Assembly: GCA_910578175.1 (NCBI GenBank)
Contig: CAJTPF010000019.1
Location: 1-54,230, forward strand
DNA from: an uncultured Lachnospiraceae bacterium
GTDB lineage: Bacteria > Bacillota > Clostridia > Lachnospirales > Lachnospiraceae
Reading direction: 5' to 3'
Length of the DNA stretch: 54,230 nucleotides
The first letter of the stretch is position 1. Every line of letters begins with the position of its first letter. The position numbers were made by a program, and so were the translations under genes. Below the pieces are notes generated by a model. The model was not told the origin of the DNA and ran no database searches. It was given only the letters and a program-made list of their open reading frames with translations. This document shows, one piece after another, positions 26,354-35,700 of the stretch.

Positions 26354-26980
26354 GTGGATAAATTTGTGATAACGATTGCCAGAGGTTACGGAAGCGGAGG
26401 GAGAACCCTTGGAAAACATCTGGCAGAAAAATTAGGAATTAATTACTATGACCGGGAGATTTTAAATCTGACCGCAGATGCTACAGGCATTAATAAGCAA
26501 TTGTTTGAGAATGCCGATGAACAGTTAAAGGGGACGTCGCTCTACAAAGTGGCATCCAATGTTTACAGGGGAGAGGTTATCAAGCCGGATTCAGAAGAAG
26601 TCATATCCAATGACAGTTTATTTGCCTATCAGGCAAAAGTGATCCGGGAACTGGCTAAGTACGAATCCTTTGTTGTTATCGGAAGATGTGCGGATTACAT
26701 ATTAAAGGATTATAAAAATGTTCTGAAACTGTTTGTGCATGCACCGGTGGAAACCTGTGTAAACCGTATGGAGGATTTTTCAAGTCTCAGCAGGGAAGAA
26801 CTGAAACAGCATATTTACCGGACCGACAAACGCAGGTCGGATTATTATTACTATCATACCGGACGTATGTGGAACGATGCGAGAAACTATGACCTGTGTA
26901 TCAATTCGGAAGAACTGAATCTCGTGAAATGCCTGAAACTGGTGGAATCTTATTTGGAAATTAAGTTTTCAAAAAAATAA
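26354..26980 (+). CDS. cytidylate-kinase-like protein
   Basis: A 208-aa P-loop kinase of the Cytidylate_kin2 family: a variant phosphate-binding loop in ARGYGSGGRTLG (about 8-19), NYYDREIL, and VVIGRCADYIL at mid-length, with a lid rich in Arg (DKRRSDYY). These proteins resemble CMP kinase but their substrate is uncertain. The GTG start at 26354 has GGAGG 8 bases before it; the frame continues upstream past the promoter, so earlier starts are rejected. Confidence 0.82.
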   Translation: MDKFVITIARGYGSGGRTLGKHLAEKLGINYYDREILNLTADATGINKQLFENADEQLKGTSLYKVASNVYRGEVIKPDSEEVISNDSLFAYQAKVIRELAKYESFVVIGRCADYILKDYKNVLKLFVHAPVETCVNRMEDFSSLSREELKQHIYRTDKRRSDYYYYHTGRMWNDARNYDLCINSEELNLVKCLKLVESYLEIKFSKK

Positions 26981-26983
26981 TAG

Positions 26984-27011
26984 TTGATTATTATCGAATC
27001 TATACTATAAT
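26984..27011 (+). promoter_or_regulatory. candidate purA promoter
   Basis: TTGATT (26984-26989), 16 bases, TATAAT (27006-27011). It leaves a very A/T-rich leader of about 150 bases before purA in which I see no known riboswitch. Confidence 0.5.
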
Positions 27012-27169
27012 AGAGAATGGATCTGAATAAAATATACACCATAGGGACACCTGTAAAAAATAACAAAATATATATAATATTGAATTTACTTATTATTATA
27101 TATATGTTACTATATATGTCGGCATTGTTTTTGTCGATATAGTCATGATGACGAAGGAGGATTAACACT

Positions 27170-28444
27170 ATGGTTAAAGCAATTGTTGGCGCATGCTGGG
27201 GCGATGAAGGCAAGGGGAAAATTACTGATATGTTAGCTGAGAAGTCCGACATTATCATCCGGTTTCAGGGAGGTAGTAATGCCGGCCATACGATCATAAA
27301 TGATTACGGTAAGTTCGCTCTGCATTTACTGCCTTCCGGAGTATTCTATAATCATACGACATCAGTGATCGGAAACGGTGTGGCACTTAATATACCTTAT
27401 CTGATAAAGGAGATTGATGAACTGGTAAGCAAGGGTGTTCCAAAACCGGAGATCCTTGTATCCAACCGGGCTCAGATTCTTATGCCGTACCATATCCTGT
27501 TTGACCAGTATGAGGAAGAACGGCTGGGTAAGAACTCATTTGGCTCCACAAAGTCAGGAATTGCACCTTTTTATTCAGATAAATATGCGAAAATAGGTTT
27601 TCAGGTATCGGAATTATTTGATGATGTCCTGTTGGAAGAAAAAGTCCGGCGGATCTGTGAGCAGAAAAATGTGCTGTTAGAGCATATGTATCACAAGCCG
27701 CTGCTCAATCCGGAAGAACTGCTGGCCACTCTGAAAGAATACAGGGATATGGTAGAGCCATATGTGTGCGATACCGTATCATACCTTCATCAGGCGATCA
27801 AGGAAGGAAAAAATATTTTATTAGAGGGACAGTTAGGCTCGCTGAAGGATCCGGATTTTGGAATTTATCCGATGGTAACTTCATCCTCGACTCTGGCAGC
27901 CTATGGAGCCATTGGTGCCGGAATCCCGCCGTATGAGATCAAGGATATCATCACGGTAGTAAAAGCATATTCCAGTGCGGTAGGTGCAGGGGAATTTGTT
28001 AGTGAGATATTTGGAGAAGAAGCGGATGAATTAAGAAAACGCGGCGGAGACGGCGGTGAGTTTGGCGCTACTACAGGAAGGCCGAGAAGGATGGGCTGGT
28101 TTGATTGTGTTGCTTCCAGATTCGGATGTAAAATCCAGGGTGCGACCCAGGTGGCGCTGACTGTTATCGATGTGCTGGGATATCTGGATGAGATCAAGGT
28201 ATGTGTGGGATATGAGATTGACGGTAAAGTGACGAGAGATTTTCCGACAACCACAGAACTGGCAAAAGCAAAACCGGTATATGAAACACTTCCGGGCTGG
28301 AATTGCGAGATCCGGGGAATACAGAAATACGAGGATTTACCGGAAAACTGCAGAAAGTATGTGGAATTTATTGAAAAAGAAATTGAAACACCGATTACCA
28401 TGGTATCCAACGGACCTGCAAGACATGAGATCATTTACAGATGA
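27170..28444 (+). CDS. purA: adenylosuccinate synthetase
   Basis: A 424-aa enzyme with the GTP-binding GDEGKGK near the N-terminus, GGSNAGHT, and the full-length family layout. It joins IMP and aspartate using GTP, the first committed step to AMP. AAGGAGG lies before the ATG. It stands without other purine genes; deoC follows 76 bases later. Confidence 0.95.
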   Translation: MVKAIVGACWGDEGKGKITDMLAEKSDIIIRFQGGSNAGHTIINDYGKFALHLLPSGVFYNHTTSVIGNGVALNIPYLIKEIDELVSKGVPKPEILVSNRAQILMPYHILFDQYEEERLGKNSFGSTKSGIAPFYSDKYAKIGFQVSELFDDVLLEEKVRRICEQKNVLLEHMYHKPLLNPEELLATLKEYRDMVEPYVCDTVSYLHQAIKEGKNILLEGQLGSLKDPDFGIYPMVTSSSTLAAYGAIGAGIPPYEIKDIITVVKAYSSAVGAGEFVSEIFGEEADELRKRGGDGGEFGATTGRPRRMGWFDCVASRFGCKIQGATQVALTVIDVLGYLDEIKVCVGYEIDGKVTRDFPTTTELAKAKPVYETLPGWNCEIRGIQKYEDLPENCRKYVEFIEKEIETPITMVSNGPARHEIIYR

Positions 28445-28520
28445 TTACGGCACCATATGGACGGTATTAATAAAAAATAGGGAAAGGGTACCGCAGATGA
28501 AGCGGTAAAATGGTATTGAT

Positions 28521-29150
28521 ATGAACATAAGTGAGTACATTGATTATACGATTTTAAGACCGGATGCTACACGGGACGATGTCATTCAGGTGATTGAAGA
28601 AGCAAAAGAGAAACATTTTGCAACGGTCTGTGTGAATCAGTACAGGACAAGAATGTGCGTAGAGATGCTCCGGAATACGGGCGTGAGAGTATGCACGGTG
28701 GTGGGGTTCCCGTTAGGGGCAGTTACCACCGAAGTGAAAGTGAATGAGACCATATGTGCGATCAAAGCAGGTTCCGACGAGATCGATATGGTTATGAATA
28801 TCGGAGCATTCAAAGACGGAGATTTTGATTATGTCAGGGCTGAGATTGATGAGATACGGAGAGTATGCGGACCGTATCCTTTGAAGGTCATTATTGAAAC
28901 CTGTCTGTTATCAAGGGAAGAGATCATAAAAGCCTGTGAAATCGTATTAGAAGCAAAAGCAAAGTTTGTGAAAACTTCCACCGGATTCAGTACGGGCGGA
29001 GCAACCGCAGATGAGGTCATCCTGATGAAACGCACAGTCAGGGACAAGGCAAAGATCAAGGCATCCGGCGGTATCAGGACGATGGAAAAGGCGTTGGAGA
29101 TGATAGATGCCGGAGCTGAGCGGATTGGAACCAGCACACTTTTCGTCTGA
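28521..29150 (+). CDS. deoC: deoxyribose-phosphate aldolase
   Basis: A 209-aa TIM-barrel aldolase: DYTILRPDATRDD at the start, VVGFPLGA, the active-site Lys in KVIIETCLL and the Schiff-base Lys in KTSTGFSTGGAT. It splits deoxyribose 5-phosphate into glyceraldehyde 3-phosphate and acetaldehyde in nucleoside salvage. The start lacks a clear ribosome site (only GCGGT 18 bases before), so translation may be weak; the N-terminus nonetheless matches the family. Confidence 0.92.
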   Translation: MNISEYIDYTILRPDATRDDVIQVIEEAKEKHFATVCVNQYRTRMCVEMLRNTGVRVCTVVGFPLGAVTTEVKVNETICAIKAGSDEIDMVMNIGAFKDGDFDYVRAEIDEIRRVCGPYPLKVIIETCLLSREEIIKACEIVLEAKAKFVKTSTGFSTGGATADEVILMKRTVRDKAKIKASGGIRTMEKALEMIDAGAERIGTSTLFV

Positions 29151-29168
29151 TCCTTCAATGGTCAGACG
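29144..29168 (+). terminator. hairpin after deoC
   Basis: CGTCTGA (29144-29150) and TCAGACG (29162-29168) form a perfect 7-bp stem whose 5' arm holds the stop codon. The U-run comes about 18 bases later, so efficiency is doubtful. Confidence 0.4.
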
Positions 29169-29320
29169 ATATGAGATTATAAATTTTTTTTTATGATTTC
29201 TTTATAGTTTTATTGCATTTACTGTATTTTCATTTCACAAACCCTCCATTTTATATTCACATTTTGCGTTTATACTAAGAGTATAGCAAAACAAAATGAC
29301 TATAGAATGGAGGTTTTTCA

Positions 29321-29959
29321 ATGGACATTATCCGAGAAATTGTAAAAAATATTAATGAAAGAGAATATACGAATACTAAAATAATGATCATGAATGAAAG
29401 TGACAGATACATAAGAGACTGCAGTTTTGTAAGAGAGATTATTTTTGATTCCATGGCAGCGCAGTACGGTACTCCTGCAGTTATAAACAAAAAATCCGGT
29501 ACCACAGCTTTGGAAGAAGAAAAACTGGAATTCCGTATTCGCATGAACCGGTATGATACCGGTGAACTGTATTTATATATTAAATCCATAAACGGTTCCA
29601 TGGTAAGTGAAAAAAAGACTAAATTGACAAAAACAGAAGTAAGTCATATACTGGAGAAAGATCATAAATGGATGACGGAATCGGATAACGCTATCGTGAA
29701 TCAGCTTGCCATGCAGATGAAATATAATTATTGTTATCCTACGGTAATTCGGGAATATTTTCAGGAAAATTTTTATAATATGTATCGTAGGGAATTGTTG
29801 ATTCTGGAATCCATGGAATTATATCTTAAAAATGATGTAAAGGAATTTTTTAATGATAATCTGTCGCCTGTGAAAGAAATGGATTATAATAATATTAAGT
29901 TATATTATCAAAAAAAGATTACAATGCCTGCCATGGGTTTTGCCGGCAGCATGAAGTAA
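29321..29959 (+). CDS. uncharacterised 212-aa protein
   Basis: A soluble 212-aa protein rich in Met, Tyr, Asn and charged residues, with no signal peptide and no motif I recognise. Helical segments dominate the C-terminal half (HKWMTESDNAIVNQLAMQM and following). GGAGG lies 9 bases before the ATG. A TATACT/AGTATA dyad (29272-29286) lies in the upstream region. It is followed 18 bases later by a small membrane protein, probably in the same transcript. Confidence 0.6.
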   Translation: MDIIREIVKNINEREYTNTKIMIMNESDRYIRDCSFVREIIFDSMAAQYGTPAVINKKSGTTALEEEKLEFRIRMNRYDTGELYLYIKSINGSMVSEKKTKLTKTEVSHILEKDHKWMTESDNAIVNQLAMQMKYNYCYPTVIREYFQENFYNMYRRELLILESMELYLKNDVKEFFNDNLSPVKEMDYNNIKLYYQKKITMPAMGFAGSMK

Positions 29960-29977
29960 TGAACGAAAGGATAAGTT

Positions 29978-30187
29978 ATGAAACGATTTAAGCAGATCAT
30001 GGCAGTTACGGCAATCATAATCATTCTGGGCCTTTATCTTACGACGCTGGTTCTTGCCATATTGGGAAATTCTGTTTCTCATTCCCTGTTTCTGGCTTCC
30101 CTGTATGCAACGGTTATTGTTCCTGCAATGTTATATATCTTTTTGTGGATGGCAAAGTTGCTGCGGGGAGAAGACACGACGAGATAA
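29978..30187 (+). CDS. small two-helix membrane protein
   Basis: A 69-aa protein with two membrane helices (about 8-30 and 38-62) and a short charged tail (RGEDTTR). GAAAGGATAAG precedes the ATG. Function unknown; paired with the preceding 212-aa gene. Confidence 0.65.
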   Translation: MKRFKQIMAVTAIIIILGLYLTTLVLAILGNSVSHSLFLASLYATVIVPAMLYIFLWMAKLLRGEDTTR

Positions 30188-30209
30188 TAATTTGTATAAT
30201 AGATTTATA

Positions 30210-30237
30210 TTGACAAATCAGTTGGATATTGTATAAT
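30210..30237 (+). promoter_or_regulatory. promoter of the trp T-box transcript
   Basis: TTGACA (30210-30215), 16 bases, TATAAT (30232-30237), about 35 bases before stem I of the T-box. Confidence 0.75.
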
Positions 30238-30269
30238 GATAGCAGTTTAATATATTAATTAGTTAAACC

Positions 30270-30545
30270 GTTGATGTGGAGATAACAACATGAAATGCGC
30301 TTACAGAGAGTCCGGATGGTGGAAACGGACAGAGATGCAGCCTGTTAAATGGACCACGGAGGGCATAGGGAACGGCACAGGCCAAGTATTCTATGACGTA
30401 AGACACACGTTAGCTGTCAGGAATATGTTAGTATTCTGTAAAGTGCATGGGTATTTGATTTAAGATTGGATATCCGTGAATCAAGGTGGCACCGCGGATA
30501 AATGATTCGTCCTTGGCAGAGGTATACTCTGTCAGGGACTTTTTT
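30270..30545 (+). promoter_or_regulatory. tRNA-Trp T-box leader with terminator
   Basis: The leader has the T-box landmarks: stem I closed by GTGG (30276-30279) and CCAC (30354-30357), the AGAGAG and GGTGGAAACGG apical motifs, specifier codon TGG (30350-30352) for tryptophan, the T-box core AAGGTGGCACCGCGG (30483-30497) and a 13-bp terminator (30509-30521 with 30527-30539) plus U-run. Uncharged tRNA-Trp should bind the specifier and the T-box bulge and switch off the terminator, turning on trpEGD when tryptophan is scarce. Confidence 0.93.
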
Positions 30546-30559
30546 GTGTCTTATGATTG

Positions 30560-30616
30560 TGATTGAAAGAATGAAAGAGAAAGGAAAGTGCGGCTGCAAT
30601 AGTATACTTTCAATCA
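30560..30616 (+). repeat. 10-bp inverted repeat between T-box and trpE
   Basis: TGATTGAAAG (30560-30569) and CTTTCAATCA (30607-30616) can form a stem in the transcript between the T-box terminator and trpE. The role is unknown; it may protect the mRNA or shape the long spacer. Confidence 0.4.
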
Positions 30617-30653
30617 TATCCGGAGAAACGGCAGCCGGCACAGGTAGAAAATT

Positions 30654-32150
30654 ATGTTTACACCGTCTTTTGAAGAAGCATTAAAATATGCGGAATCAGG
30701 AAGATATAAAGTGATACCGCTCAAAAAAGAAATATATTCCGATATGCGGACCCCGATCGAGGTTCTCCGGAAATTAAAAACGCACAGCCGCCATTGTTAT
30801 CTGCTGGAAAGTGCAGAGGATAATAAAAAGTGGGGAAGATATACGTTTCTGGGATTCCGGCCTGATCTGGAACTGACCTGTGTCAACGGAAAAATGACTA
30901 TAAAAAGAAAGGTTTCGGTTTCAGCAGCGGATGTTGAGATTCAGAACATTTTGACAAAACATCCGGGCCGCTATATTCAGGAGATCATTGATGAACACAG
31001 AAGTCCGAGACCGGAAGGCTTTCCGCCTTTTACCGGAGGCCTGGTGGGATATTTTTCCTATGATTATATTAAATACAGCGAACCTGCATTAAATCTGGAT
31101 GCCGATGACCAGGAAGGATTTAACGATGTGGATTTAATGCTGTTTAATGACGTGATTGCATTTGATCATTTCCGGCAGAAGATCATTATCATAACCAATA
31201 TTAAGGCGGAAAATTTCCGGCGGGAATATGAACGGGGGATGGAGAGGATCGAACGGATTTCCCGGATCATATCCGGAGGAACGATGGCAGAAATAAAACC
31301 AGCCCATGTAACCTCGGAATTCCGCAAATTATTTGACAAAACGGAATTCTGTGAAATGGTAAAAAAAGCGAAGCATTATATCACGGAAGGAGATATTTTC
31401 CAGGTGGTATTATCCAACCGGCTGGATGCTGATTTTGAAGGAAGCCTGCTGGACGTATACCGGGTACTGCGGACCTTAAACCCGTCGCCGTATATGTTTT
31501 ATTTAACCGGCGATGAGATTGAAATTGCCGGCGCCTCACCGGAAACACTGGTGAAGCTTCAGGACGGAACGCTGCATACATTTCCGCTGGCTGGTACCAG
31601 AAAACGGGGAGAGACGGAGGAAGAGGATAAAAAGTTGGAAGAAGAACTGTTGTCCGATGAAAAAGAGCGGGCGGAACACAATATGTTGGTGGATCTGGGA
31701 AGGAACGATTTAGGAAAGATCAGTCGTTTCGGAACCGTGGAAGTGGAAAAATATATGTCGGTAGAACGTTTTTCCCATGTTATGCATATCGGTTCCACGG
31801 TGAAAGGTAAAATCAGAGATGATAAGAGTGCCGTTCATGCGATCGACGCCGTGCTTCCGGCCGGAACCCTGTCCGGCGCCCCGAAGATCCGGGCCTGTGA
31901 AATCATCAATGAACTGGAAAACAATAAACGGGGAATTTACGGGGGAGCCATTGGTTATCTGGATTTTACCGGAAATCTGGATGTCTGTATCGCCATTCGG
32001 ATCGCATTTAAGAAAAACGGCAGGGTATTTGTCCGTTCTGGCGCCGGAATCGTAGCAGACAGCGTACCGGAAAATGAATTTGAGGAATGTATCAACAAGG
32101 CGAAGGCAGTGATGAAAGCAATCGAGACGGCGGAAGGAGGTATTGAGTAA
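30654..32150 (+). CDS. trpE: anthranilate synthase component I
   Basis: A 498-aa chorismate-utilising enzyme with the N-terminal Trp feedback motif (YLLESAEDN) and a C-terminal chorismate-binding domain including AGASPETL, PLAGTRKRG and the closing IRSGAGIVADS-type signature (VRSGAGIVADSVPE). It makes anthranilate from chorismate using ammonia supplied by TrpG. Placement after a Trp T-box separates it from PabB. Its stop overlaps the trpG start (TAATG). Confidence 0.94.
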   Translation: MFTPSFEEALKYAESGRYKVIPLKKEIYSDMRTPIEVLRKLKTHSRHCYLLESAEDNKKWGRYTFLGFRPDLELTCVNGKMTIKRKVSVSAADVEIQNILTKHPGRYIQEIIDEHRSPRPEGFPPFTGGLVGYFSYDYIKYSEPALNLDADDQEGFNDVDLMLFNDVIAFDHFRQKIIIITNIKAENFRREYERGMERIERISRIISGGTMAEIKPAHVTSEFRKLFDKTEFCEMVKKAKHYITEGDIFQVVLSNRLDADFEGSLLDVYRVLRTLNPSPYMFYLTGDEIEIAGASPETLVKLQDGTLHTFPLAGTRKRGETEEEDKKLEEELLSDEKERAEHNMLVDLGRNDLGKISRFGTVEVEKYMSVERFSHVMHIGSTVKGKIRDDKSAVHAIDAVLPAGTLSGAPKIRACEIINELENNKRGIYGGAIGYLDFTGNLDVCIAIRIAFKKNGRVFVRSGAGIVADSVPENEFEECINKAKAVMKAIETAEGGIE

Positions 32151-32719
32151 TGATATTGTTGATCGATAATTATGACAGTTTTTCCTATAACCTGTATCAG
32201 CTGGTGGGAGCCATTGAACCGGATATTAAGGTTATCCGCAATGATGAATGTACAATAGAAGAAATCCGGGCATTTGATCCGGAACGGATCATTTTATCTC
32301 CGGGACCGGGCAGGCCGGAAGATGCAGGAGTGTGCATTGAAGCTGCAAAGGTTTTGGGAAAGGAAATACCGGTCCTGGGTGTGTGTCTGGGGCATCAGTC
32401 AATCTGTAAAGCATTTGGGGCCTCGGTTTCTTACGCAAAAAAGCCAATGCATGGTAAAATATCCGTGGTTAAGGCTGACAATGAAAGTAAATTATTCTAC
32501 GGCATGGAATCCGGGATTCCGGTGGCACGGTATCATTCCCTGGCGGCGGTGGGGGATACCATACCGGAAGAATTACTGATAACGGCGGTGGCGGAGGACG
32601 GGGAAATAATGGCGGTGCAGCACAGGGATCATGAGATATACGGTGTTCAGTTCCATCCGGAATCGATCCTGACACCGGACGGACGAAAGATGATAGAAAA
32701 TTTTATCGCAATTCGTTAA
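32150..32719 (+). CDS. trpG: anthranilate synthase glutamine amidotransferase
   Basis: A 189-aa class I glutaminase: NYDSFSYNL at the start, LSPGPGRP, the catalytic Cys in GVCLGHQ and the His-Glu pair in GVQFHPESIL. It supplies ammonia to TrpE. The first base of its ATG is the last base of the trpE stop, a tightly coupled arrangement. Such subunits can also serve PabB. Confidence 0.94.
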   Translation: MILLIDNYDSFSYNLYQLVGAIEPDIKVIRNDECTIEEIRAFDPERIILSPGPGRPEDAGVCIEAAKVLGKEIPVLGVCLGHQSICKAFGASVSYAKKPMHGKISVVKADNESKLFYGMESGIPVARYHSLAAVGDTIPEELLITAVAEDGEIMAVQHRDHEIYGVQFHPESILTPDGRKMIENFIAIR

Positions 32720-32790
32720 AACTTCCGGTCTGTAACTGTGAGTTTTACGATTGCCTGAAAAATATCATTTATGAAAAGGAGAGAATCGTT

Positions 32791-33801
32791 ATGATCAAAG
32801 AAGCTATTTTAAAGTTAACCAATAAACAGGATTTATCCTATGAGGAAGCTGAACAGGTGATGGATGAGATTATGAGCGGGCAGGCTTCGGAGGTGCAGAA
32901 AAGCGCATATCTGTCGGTTCTGATGATGAAGGGCGAGACCATTGATGAAATCTCAGCTTCAGCCATGGGCATGAGAAAGCATGCCACTCCTTTGCAGCAT
33001 AAAATGGATGTTTTGGAAATCGTTGGTACCGGAGGGGACAGATCAAATTCGTTTAATATATCTACAACCGCCTCCATTGTGATATCGGCCGCAGGTATAC
33101 CGGTCGCGAAACACGGCAACCGGGCGGCTTCCAGCAAAAGCGGCGCCGCAGATGTACTGGAAGCGCTGGGAGTGAATATATCCACCTCGGTAGAAAACAG
33201 TCAGAGGATGCTGGAGGAGATCGGAATCTGTTTCCTGTTTGCACAAAAATATCACAGCGCCATGAAATATGTGGGGGCGGTCCGAAAAGAACTGGGAATC
33301 CGGACTATATTTAATATACTGGGTCCGTTGGTAAATCCGGCTAATGCAAATATACAGCTTATGGGAGTCTATGATGAAAAACTGGTGGAACCCATGGCCA
33401 GAGTGCTGGCGAAACTGGGGATTCGGAATTGCATGGTGGTCTACGGACAGGATGGTCTGGATGAAATTTCAGTCAGTGCGCCGACTTCCGTATGTGAATA
33501 TCGGAACGGTACATTCCGATCGTATATGATTGAACCGGAAAAGCTGGGTATTCCCATATATTCCAAAGAAGAGATAACAGGCGGAACACCGGAAGAAAAT
33601 GCGGCAATTACCAGAGAGATTTTAAACGGAGGACAGGGGGCTAAGACGGATGCGGTAATATTGAATGCAGCAGCCGGAATTTATCTGGCAACGCCGGATA
33701 TCAGCCTGGCAGAGGCGGTTACAAGGGCGAGAAAAGTTATAATGTCAGGATTGGCATTGGAACGGCTGAACCGGTTTGTGGTAATGTCAAATCAGGGATA
33801 A
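32791..33801 (+). CDS. trpD: anthranilate phosphoribosyltransferase
   Basis: A 336-aa enzyme with the GTGGD motif (EIVGTGGDRSNSFNIST), KHGNRAASSKSGAADVLEALG and GVYDEKLVEPMARVL. It couples anthranilate to PRPP, the second step of tryptophan synthesis. GGAGAG precedes the ATG. It ends the recognisable trp unit: trpC, trpF, trpB and trpA do not follow. Confidence 0.94.
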   Translation: MIKEAILKLTNKQDLSYEEAEQVMDEIMSGQASEVQKSAYLSVLMMKGETIDEISASAMGMRKHATPLQHKMDVLEIVGTGGDRSNSFNISTTASIVISAAGIPVAKHGNRAASSKSGAADVLEALGVNISTSVENSQRMLEEIGICFLFAQKYHSAMKYVGAVRKELGIRTIFNILGPLVNPANANIQLMGVYDEKLVEPMARVLAKLGIRNCMVVYGQDGLDEISVSAPTSVCEYRNGTFRSYMIEPEKLGIPIYSKEEITGGTPEENAAITREILNGGQGAKTDAVILNAAAGIYLATPDISLAEAVTRARKVIMSGLALERLNRFVVMSNQG

Positions 33802-33843
33802 CAGCCGGAAAATATTACGTGCAGGAAATTAAAATAGTTCAAC

Positions 33844-33872
33844 TTGAAAAATTTCCTCATATGATATATAAT
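33844..33872 (+). promoter_or_regulatory. promoter of the SEC-C protein gene
   Basis: TTGAAA (33844-33849), 17 bases, TATAAT (33867-33872). A 7-bp hairpin (ATTACCG 33893-33899, CGGTAAT 33904-33910) sits between it and the ribosome site. Confidence 0.65.
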
Positions 33873-33930
33873 TATTCCTCGGAATACTATTGATTACCGA
33901 AACCGGTAATTTGCGAAAATGGAGGTTAAC

Positions 33931-34449
33931 ATGGAAGAACAGAGAGAACTGACTTTATTAGAGACCTGGAGAGGAATCGCATATTCATCTGAGAAGAGTC
34001 AGCAGGACAGTAACAGATTCTGGGCTCATTATTTTACACTGGAACAGGGAATTTATGAAAAGATCCTTGCAAATCCTGATGAAGTAGTTACGGGCACAGT
34101 GAAGGAACTGGCAGAAAAGTACGGCGTTGAGCTGTTGATCATGGTAGGATTCCTGGATGGGATCAATGAAAGTCTGAAGCAGGAAAATCCGATCGAAGAG
34201 ATGACAGAGGACACTGTTGTTAATCTTGGTTATGATAAAGAACTTTTATATAAGAATATGGTAGAGTGTAAGGCTGACTGGTTATATAATCTGGAAGCAT
34301 GGAATGATTTGATTCCGGAAGAAAGAAGAAAAGAGTTATATAAAGAGCAGAAGTCTTCGCATACCGTGGTAAAAGGAGCAAAAATTGGCCGCAATGACCC
34401 ATGTCCATGTGGCAGCGGTAAGAAATATAAGCATTGCTGCGGAAGATAG
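33931..34449 (+). CDS. SEC-C zinc-motif protein
   Basis: A 172-aa mostly helical protein ending in a SEC-C motif (IGRNDPCPCGSGKKYKHCCG), the zinc-binding tail also found on SecA. The N-terminal part resembles other stand-alone Clostridia proteins of this type with no assigned role. ATG 33931 follows GGAGG; an in-frame ATG 12 bases upstream overlaps the ribosome site and is rejected. A terminator follows. Confidence 0.82.
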   Translation: MEEQRELTLLETWRGIAYSSEKSQQDSNRFWAHYFTLEQGIYEKILANPDEVVTGTVKELAEKYGVELLIMVGFLDGINESLKQENPIEEMTEDTVVNLGYDKELLYKNMVECKADWLYNLEAWNDLIPEERRKELYKEQKSSHTVVKGAKIGRNDPCPCGSGKKYKHCCGR

Positions 34450-34468
34450 ATTTAATAGAGAATGTCTG

Positions 34469-34495
34469 ACAGCCGGGAGGATTCCCGGCTGTTTT
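34469..34495 (+). terminator. terminator after the SEC-C gene
   Basis: ACAGCCGGGA (34469-34478) pairs with TCCCGGCTGT (34483-34492) around a 4-base loop, followed by TTT. Confidence 0.75.
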
Positions 34496-34531
34496 ATAAT
34501 GTTTAAAATGAAAGTATAATTGAAATCATAA

Positions 34532-35539
34532 TTATTTTTGTTCCCGGAGTCTCTGTCGGGTTTCTGTTTTGTTTTCTTTAGAAAATCCGATCAGGATATC
34601 CGGATATCTGCTTTTAAAATAATCAATGACGGCATCGATATCCTCTTTTGTATTGCGGGGTGAATAGATGTGTATATTCTTATGACATATGACATACAGG
34701 GAATATGTCAGGTTTGATTTGATCCAAAGAAGCCTGTGCCATTTTGTGTGTTCGTATGCCCATAAGATCTTGCTGATCGGAACGATTTCCAGATGAAACG
34801 GGGAAAATGCAGCCAGATAATGTTTTGTCAGGGATATATTGCCGGAATGAAGAATCACGTGGTCGGATAATTCATGGTTTACATGTACCAGGCTACGCTG
34901 GCCTCTGCTGATCCTGCGGAAGTTAATACATGCCGGATACAGTCCCGGAAATATGAAATAAATGATGTTTTTGATCATAAAGCTTACAATGATTAGTAAC
35001 ATTAATGCAAAAGTGAAAGCCAGATACGTATAGAAAGCTATATTATATTCTGTTTCATCAATGACAATGGAAGAGGATACATTTTTAAGACCATCAAAGG
35101 TCCAGCCGATATCCGCCGCAAAGGACCGGATCACCTCGTCCAGCAGCGAATCTGCCGGTACGAGTCTGGCAATTATCGTATGATTGCTCAGTGTGGGTGG
35201 AATTTCATTCATACCGGATGTATCGACCAGTATAAAAGTACAGGAATTATTCACCAGACTGTAATAATAGGAGCCGTAGATTTTTCCACGGCGGATACAG
35301 TCATACCCGGTATAATTGATATTGTTCAGGGTTATTTCCACATATTCGCTGCCGGAATCGTAAACGGTTGCCGCCGAATTAGCATAGGTCAGATTCCATG
35401 GATAAAAAACATCAGAAAAAGGTATATTCATAACAAAAATGATTATTAGGGTCAGAGGAATCAAAGATATACTGAACAATCTTAAGCTGATGTGTCTGAT
35501 ATGGGTATATATAAAATCTCTTTTCAAAGTAGTCTCCAT
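34532..35539 (-). CDS. uncharacterised two-helix membrane protein
   Basis: A 335-aa protein. It has an N-terminal helix (about 20-42), an outer domain of about 120 residues with several strands, a second helix (about 168-198), and a C-terminal cytoplasmic domain of about 135 residues with strand-rich pattern (HLEIVPISKILWAYEH, SLYVICHKNIHIYSP) resembling PH-like or bPH domains. It may belong to the DUF6709 group, from memory only. No neighbour suggests a role; it is convergent with the SEC-C gene and divergent from the methyltransferase. Confidence 0.6.
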   Translation of the reverse strand: METTLKRDFIYTHIRHISLRLFSISLIPLTLIIIFVMNIPFSDVFYPWNLTYANSAATVYDSGSEYVEITLNNINYTGYDCIRRGKIYGSYYYSLVNNSCTFILVDTSGMNEIPPTLSNHTIIARLVPADSLLDEVIRSFAADIGWTFDGLKNVSSSIVIDETEYNIAFYTYLAFTFALMLLIIVSFMIKNIIYFIFPGLYPACINFRRISRGQRSLVHVNHELSDHVILHSGNISLTKHYLAAFSPFHLEIVPISKILWAYEHTKWHRLLWIKSNLTYSLYVICHKNIHIYSPRNTKEDIDAVIDYFKSRYPDILIGFSKENKTETRQRLREQK

Positions 35540-35700
35540 TCGGCCGGAACGATCAGGGATATCATAACGGCGTTGTTTAAGATAAAAGTCACTGCCCTAG
35601 ATTATAAAATATCCGGCGGGAATAATCAAGGTTGCTTTTAGTTAAAAAATAAGTTATATTAATATGCAGACGAAACGGGACAGGAAAAGCGGAGGAAAAA

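Noticed and set aside
27012..27169. Riboswitch before purA
   Set aside because: The leader is very A/T-rich and shows none of the conserved purine or PRPP riboswitch core elements I know.
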